Shown piece after piece: positions 60,021 to 64,000 of a stretch of DNA of 64,000 bases; position 1 is the first letter of the stretch, and every line of letters starts with the position of its first letter. Location: positions 310,001 through 374,000 of the forward strand of contig NZ_SAWZ01000004.1 of the NCBI RefSeq assembly GCF_004122095.1, read 5' to 3'. This DNA is from Pseudoxanthomonas composti. Its GTDB lineage: Bacteria; Pseudomonadota; Gammaproteobacteria; Xanthomonadales; Xanthomonadaceae. Under the pieces are notes generated by a model that saw only the letters and a program-made list of their open reading frames with translations, did not search any database and had not been told where the DNA came from. Made by a program: the position numbers and the translations under genes.

Positions 60021-60920
60021 TCAGAGGGTCTCGCTGCGGTCCGCCCAGGCCAACAGATGCGCATGCAGTGCCGCGGCCGCCGGCGACAGCGCGCGCGTGC
60101 GCTCCCAGCCCAGGCACAAGCGGCGACGGGCCCAGGGCTCGCGCAGCGGCGCGCCATGCACCGCCGTGGTGAGCTGCGGCAGGACCGCGGCGGGCACCAC
60201 CGCCACGCCGACGCCGGCGGCGACCATGTGCGCGATGGCCTCGAAAGTAGGCAGACGCACGCGATAACGCAGCGTCAGGCCCAGGCGCGCGGCCTGGGCT
60301 TCCAGGTGCTGTTGCAGGGCGCTGCCTGGCGCCAGCCCGATGAAGGGCTGGCCTGCCAGTTCGACGAAGGCCGGCGCTTGCGCATGAGCAGCGCCATCGG
60401 CAGCGGGCAGCAGGGCCACCAAGGCATCGTGCGCGAACGGGTGCAGCTGCAGGGCCGGCGTGGCCGCTGCATCTGACAGGATGCCCAGCTCGGCCACGCC
60501 TGCCTCCACCGCCTTGGCGATGTCCTCGCTGCCGCGTTCCAACAGCGCCACCTCGATGCGCGGATGCAGGGCCAGCCACGGTGCGAGCGCACGCGGCAGG
60601 CAGTGACCGACCGCTGCGGTATTGGCCATCACCCGCACGGTTCCGCCGCTGCCGCGGGCATGCTCGGCCAGCGCCCCTTGCAGCAGACGCGATTGCCGCA
60701 GCATCAGTCGTGCGTGATGGGCCAAGGCCTCACCTGCCGCGGTCGGCCGCACGCCTCTCGGCAGGCGCTGCAGCAGCGCCACGGCAGCATGGTCCTCCAT
60801 CGCGCGCAGTCGTTCGCTGGCCGCGGCCAGGGACAGGTGCGCGCGCTCGGCACCGGCGGTGATGCTGCCGGCTTCCAGCACGGCCAGGAACAGACGCAGA
60901 TCGGGCAGGTCGAAGCGCAA
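60021..60920 (-). CDS. LysR family transcriptional regulator
   Basis: A 299-residue regulator. The winged helix-turn-helix spans about residues 4-62 (FDLPDLRLFLAVLEAGSITAGAERAHLSLAAASERLRAMED) and the effector domain about 90-290. The start is TTG at 60920: an ideal GGAGG lies eight bases upstream, and upstream ATGs add an unlikely N-terminus. It is divergent from the TauE-type permease gene across 84 bases, a frequent LysR/sulfite-exporter pairing, and probably regulates it. Confidence 0.92.
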   Translation of the reverse strand: MRFDLPDLRLFLAVLEAGSITAGAERAHLSLAAASERLRAMEDHAAVALLQRLPRGVRPTAAGEALAHHARLMLRQSRLLQGALAEHARGSGGTVRVMANTAAVGHCLPRALAPWLALHPRIEVALLERGSEDIAKAVEAGVAELGILSDAAATPALQLHPFAHDALVALLPAADGAAHAQAPAFVELAGQPFIGLAPGSALQQHLEAQAARLGLTLRYRVRLPTFEAIAHMVAAGVGVAVVPAAVLPQLTTAVHGAPLREPWARRRLCLGWERTRALSPAAAALHAHLLAWADRSETL

Positions 60921-61004
60921 TGCGGGTCCTCCTTCGGCTGCCCCGAAGGCGGGCATCGGCGATCCCGCATTGTGCCCCTGCCAGCGAACGCGTCCCATGC
61001 ACCC

Positions 61005-61748
61005 ATGGAAACTTCGAGCGCGTTGTGGTGGCTGTTGGTGCTGGGCACCTTCCTCATGGCCGGTGGCGTGAAAGGCGTCACCGGCATGGGTCTGCCGACG
61101 GTGGCCATGGGCGTGCTGGGGGCCTTGATGCCGCCAGCGCTGGCGGCGTCCCTGCTGTTGCTGTCATCACTGGTGACCAACGTGCTGCAGCTGGCCGGCG
61201 GCGGCCAGCTGCGACCTCTGTGGCGGCGCCTGTGGCCGATGCAGCTGGTGGCCGCGCTCGGCACGCTGCTGGCCTCGGCCTGGCTGGCCGGCGGCTCGGC
61301 CCAAGGCACGGTGCGACTGCTGGGTCTGGCACTGGCGCTGTATGCGCTGGTGGCGTTGCTGGTGCGCCCGGTACGCGTGCCGCCATCGCTGGAACGCGTC
61401 CTGTCGCCCCTGATCGGTGGCATCACCGGTGTGGTGACGGGGGTGACCGGCGTGTTCGTGATCCCCGCAGTGCCATATCTGCAGTCGCTGGCACTGCCGC
61501 GCGAGTCGCTGGTGCAGGCACTCGGCCTGTCCTTCACGGTCTCCACGCTGGCGCTTGCCGCCGGGCTGGCATGGCACGGCGCGCTGTCGCTCGATCATCT
61601 GCTGCCCTCGCTGCTCGCGGTGCTGCCCGCGCTAGTCGGCATGTGGCTGGGTCAGCGCCTGCGTCGGCGCATCAGTCCCACGGCCTTTCGTATCGGCTTT
61701 CTGGTCTGCCTGCTGTTGCTGGGCGTGGAGCTGGCCTGGCGCGGCTGA
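61005..61748 (+). CDS. TauE/SafE family permease
   Basis: A 247-residue protein with seven or eight hydrophobic helices. The first helix ends MAGGVKGVTGMGLPTVAMGVLG, and the internal duplication shows as GGITGVVTGVTGVFVIPAVPYL. TauE/SafE proteins export sulfite, sulfonates or related anions across the inner membrane. It is divergent from the LysR gene. Substrate is unknown. Confidence 0.9.
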   Translation: METSSALWWLLVLGTFLMAGGVKGVTGMGLPTVAMGVLGALMPPALAASLLLLSSLVTNVLQLAGGGQLRPLWRRLWPMQLVAALGTLLASAWLAGGSAQGTVRLLGLALALYALVALLVRPVRVPPSLERVLSPLIGGITGVVTGVTGVFVIPAVPYLQSLALPRESLVQALGLSFTVSTLALAAGLAWHGALSLDHLLPSLLAVLPALVGMWLGQRLRRRISPTAFRIGFLVCLLLLGVELAWRG

Positions 61749-61815
61749 CGCGAAGCTTGAGCACGACCGCCGCCGTCGATAGGCTCGGGCTTCCCTCTCA
61801 CGTCGTCGCCTGTCC

Positions 61816-62445
61816 ATGGATGTGGTGTTTCCCGCCGATACGGCGTTGATCGTGGTCGATCTGCAGCCGGACTTCATGCCCGGCGGTGCGCTGGCCTGCT
61901 TCGAGGGCGATGCCATCGTGCCGGGCATCGCCCGACTGCTGGCTGCGCGTCGCTACCAGACCGTGGTGGCCACCCAGGACTGGCATCCGCCCGCGCATGC
62001 CTCCTTCGCCGCCCAGCACGCCGGGCAGGTCCCATTCCAGGTCATCGCCTTGCATGGGCAGCCGCAGACGCTGTGGCCGGACCACTGCGTGCAGGGCACG
62101 CCTGGTGCCGAGCTCGACCCGCGCGTGGACTGGTCCTGCGCCGATCTGATCCTGCGCAAGGGCACGCGGGCGCAGGTCGATTCCTACAGCGCCTTCCGCG
62201 AAAACCACGGCCCGGACGGCACGCGTCCTTCCACCGGGCTTGCCGGCTGGCTGCGCGAGCGCGGGATCGCCCAGGTGCACGTGTGCGGCCTGGCGCGCGA
62301 TGTCTGCGTGCTGTGGACCGCCCAGGACGCGCAGGCCGAAGGCTTCGGTGTGCGCTTCCTGTGGGAGCTGACGCGGCCGGTGTCGCCGGCCGGCGATGCG
62401 CCCACGCGGGAGGCGCTGCAGCAGGCGGGGATCGCCATCGGGTAA
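61816..62445 (+). CDS. pncA: Nicotinamidase
   Basis: A 209-residue cysteine hydrolase. The catalytic triad is D15 (VDLQPDF), K115 (LRKGT) and C164 (ARDVCVLWTA); metal ligands D55, H57 and H61 are in TQDWHPPAHASF. It deamidates nicotinamide to nicotinate in NAD salvage. It lies in a plus-strand run with lemA (51 bases downstream) and the M48 protease. Confidence 0.94.
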   Translation: MDVVFPADTALIVVDLQPDFMPGGALACFEGDAIVPGIARLLAARRYQTVVATQDWHPPAHASFAAQHAGQVPFQVIALHGQPQTLWPDHCVQGTPGAELDPRVDWSCADLILRKGTRAQVDSYSAFRENHGPDGTRPSTGLAGWLRERGIAQVHVCGLARDVCVLWTAQDAQAEGFGVRFLWELTRPVSPAGDAPTREALQQAGIAIG

Positions 62446-62496
62446 GCTCGGCGGTGTCCACCAGCCGGTGGACACCTTGGGGAAAGGGGAGTGGCG

Positions 62497-63093
62497 ATGT
62501 GGGGATGGATCGTGCTGCTGGTGGTGATCGCACTGCCGGTCTTGTGGGGGATCGGCATCTACAACGGCCTGGTGACCGCGCGCAATGCGTATCGCAACGC
62601 GTTTTCGCAGATCGACGTGCAACTGCAGCGCCGTTTCGACCTGATCCCCAACCTGGTGGAAACGGCCAAGGCCTATCTGGCCCATGAGCGGCAGACGCTG
62701 GATGCGGTGATTGCCGCGCGCAGCGCCGCGCAGTCCGGGCTGGCCGCGGCCAAGGCGCAACCAGGCGATGCCGAGGCGATGGCGCGGCTCTCGGCGGCGC
62801 AAGGACAGCTGGAATCCGGCCTGGGCCGGCTGATGGCCGTGGCCGAGGCCTACCCGGACCTGAAGGGCAACCAGAACATGATGCAGGTCAGCGAGGAGCT
62901 GGCCAGCACCGAGAACCGCCTGTCCTTCGCGCGCCAGGCCTACAACGACAGCGTGATGGCCTACAACAACCGGCGCGAAGTGTTCCCTGCCAGCCTGATC
63001 GCCAACAACTACCGCTTCGGCCCGGCCGCACCGCTGGAACTGCCGAGCGCGCAGGCCGAGCAGATCCGCGCAGCGCCGACGGTACGTTTCTGA
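62497..63093 (+). CDS. lemA: LemA family protein
   Basis: A 198-residue protein with one N-terminal transmembrane helix (about 3-21) and a periplasm- or cytosol-facing helical bundle. Family landmarks are YNGLVTARNAYRNAFSQIDVQLQRRFDLIPNLVET and the C-terminal AYNDSVMAYNN..FPASLIANNY. GGGGAG precedes ATG at 62497. LemA genes are often followed by an M48 protease gene, as here; the function is not well defined. Confidence 0.93.
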   Translation: MWGWIVLLVVIALPVLWGIGIYNGLVTARNAYRNAFSQIDVQLQRRFDLIPNLVETAKAYLAHERQTLDAVIAARSAAQSGLAAAKAQPGDAEAMARLSAAQGQLESGLGRLMAVAEAYPDLKGNQNMMQVSEELASTENRLSFARQAYNDSVMAYNNRREVFPASLIANNYRFGPAAPLELPSAQAEQIRAAPTVRF

Positions 63094-63139
63094 CCGCGGC
63101 CCGGTCCTGACCGCTGCGCATCGCCTCGCGGGGGATGGC

Positions 63140-64000
63140 GTGAATTTCTTCGAGCACCAGGCCGCTGCCCGTCGGCGCTCACGGCAGCTGATGTGGATGC
63201 TGGCCGGGGCGGTGGCCTGCATCATCGCGCTGGTGGACATGGGCGTGCTGCTGGTGGCCGGTTTCAGCGGCGTCCTTTCCTGGCGTGTGCTGGTGCTGAC
63301 CAGCCTGGCGGCGCTGGCGACGATGGCCGTCGCCGCGCTGTGGCGACTGTCCAGCCTGCGCGAGGGAGGTGCGTCGATCGCGCTGGGCATGGGCGCCGAG
63401 GAGGTGGATGCCGCCCCGGTCGACTCTGCCCGGCGTCGCCTGCGCAACGTGGTGGAGGAGATCGCCATCGCCTCGGGCGTGCCGATGCCCCGCCTGTTCG
63501 TGCTGTCCAGCGAGGACGGCATCAATGCCTTTGCCGCCGGCTACGCGCCGACCGACGCGGCCATCACCGTCACCGCCGGGGCCATGCGCCAGCTCAACCG
63601 CGACGAGCTGCAGGGCGTGATCGCCCATGAATTCAGCCACATCCTCAACGGCGACATGCGGTTGAACGTGCGCATGATCGGCCTGCTGTTCGGTATCACC
63701 GTGCTGGCCGAGTGTGGGCGCAAGGCGTTGCATGTGGTGCGCGGGCGTGGCCGCAGCGGATTGGGCCTGGCGGTGCTGGCGGCCCTGGCGCTGCTGGTGG
63801 CCGGCAGCGTCGGGCTGTTTTTCGCCAAGCTGATCAAGGCGGCCATCAGCCGCCAGCGCGAGTTCCTGGCCGACGCCTCGGCGGTGCAGTTCACCCGCCA
63901 GACCAGCGGCCTGGCCGGCGCATTGAAGAAGATCGCCGGCCTGCCAACGGGCTCGCGCCTGTCGCATGCGCAAGGGGCCGAGGAAGTCAGCCACATGCTG
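63140..64000 (+). CDS. M48 family metalloprotease (HtpX/Ste24-like), 5' part
   Basis: The gene begins at GTG 63140 (VNFFEHQAAARRRSRQLMW after Met) with GGGGA upstream and runs off the window after 287 codons. Two N-terminal transmembrane helices (about 20-42 and 50-70) precede the zinc-protease motif HEFSH (about residues 164-168), followed by two more hydrophobic segments and the third-ligand region REFLADASAV. It should cleave membrane or lipoprotein substrates. Only 46 bases separate it from lemA; the two form a conserved pair. The C-terminal part is not in the window. Confidence 0.9.
   Translation, partial: MNFFEHQAAARRRSRQLMWMLAGAVACIIALVDMGVLLVAGFSGVLSWRVLVLTSLAALATMAVAALWRLSSLREGGASIALGMGAEEVDAAPVDSARRRLRNVVEEIAIASGVPMPRLFVLSSEDGINAFAAGYAPTDAAITVTAGAMRQLNRDELQGVIAHEFSHILNGDMRLNVRMIGLLFGITVLAECGRKALHVVRGRGRSGLGLAVLAALALLVAGSVGLFFAKLIKAAISRQREFLADASAVQFTRQTSGLAGALKKIAGLPTGSRLSHAQGAEEVSHML

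Overview
The window is GC-rich chromosomal DNA from a gammaproteobacterium that looks like a member of the Xanthomonadaceae (Lysobacteraceae), close to Pseudoxanthomonas, Stenotrophomonas or Lysobacter. The reasons are two large TonB-dependent receptors, a stand-alone XVIPCD domain (the C-terminal secretion tag of Xanthomonas-type T4SS effectors), a B12-riboswitch-controlled metE, LpxO, and dense families of hairpin repeats between genes. No rRNA, tRNA, CRISPR array, insertion sequence or prophage was seen.

Layout. 0-5 kb: end of an SDR oxidoreductase, a tautomerase, an NmrA/AtaL-like pair divergent from a LysR regulator, and a GST. 5-9.4 kb: a 37-residue membrane microprotein, purU, an MscS-type channel, the XVIPCD protein and lpxO. 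9.3-15.3 kb: a czcCBA-type heavy-metal efflux operon preceded by a His-rich exported protein. 15.3-22 kb: beta-hydroxyacid dehydrogenase, old yellow enzyme, SDR/AraC pair, and TetR-sirtuin divergent from an SDR. 22-29 kb: a tail-to-tail two-component system, a YadA-like trimeric autotransporter and a subtilisin-like protease. 29-36 kb: MFS/LysR pair, a TonB-dependent receptor, a block of nested hairpins, and an SDR/HxlR pair. 36-46 kb: Tat-exported phosphoesterase, two unrecognised genes, an MFS-SGNH operon with a divergent LysR, and a DUF4874/DUF4832 lipoprotein. 46-52 kb: a ~690-bp multi-hairpin palindrome, a 2-oxoadipate dioxygenase (HglS/YdcJ), a secreted alpha/beta hydrolase, DUF1653 and YdcF proteins. 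52-64 kb: a second TonB receptor, B12 riboswitch-metE, class I aldolase, LysR divergent from a TauE-type permease, pncA, lemA and an M48 protease cut by the window end.

A recurring architecture is a small redox enzyme or transporter next to its own divergent or overlapping regulator (LysR, AraC, TetR, HxlR). These read as separate small stress or xenobiotic-response modules rather than one pathway.

The non-coding part is unusual. At least four structured repeat families occur, and almost all copies lie in 3'-3' gaps between convergent genes or just downstream of an operon. The most striking is 45849-46537, an inverted repeat of a four-hairpin unit in which the stems differ between the two halves while every base pair is kept.
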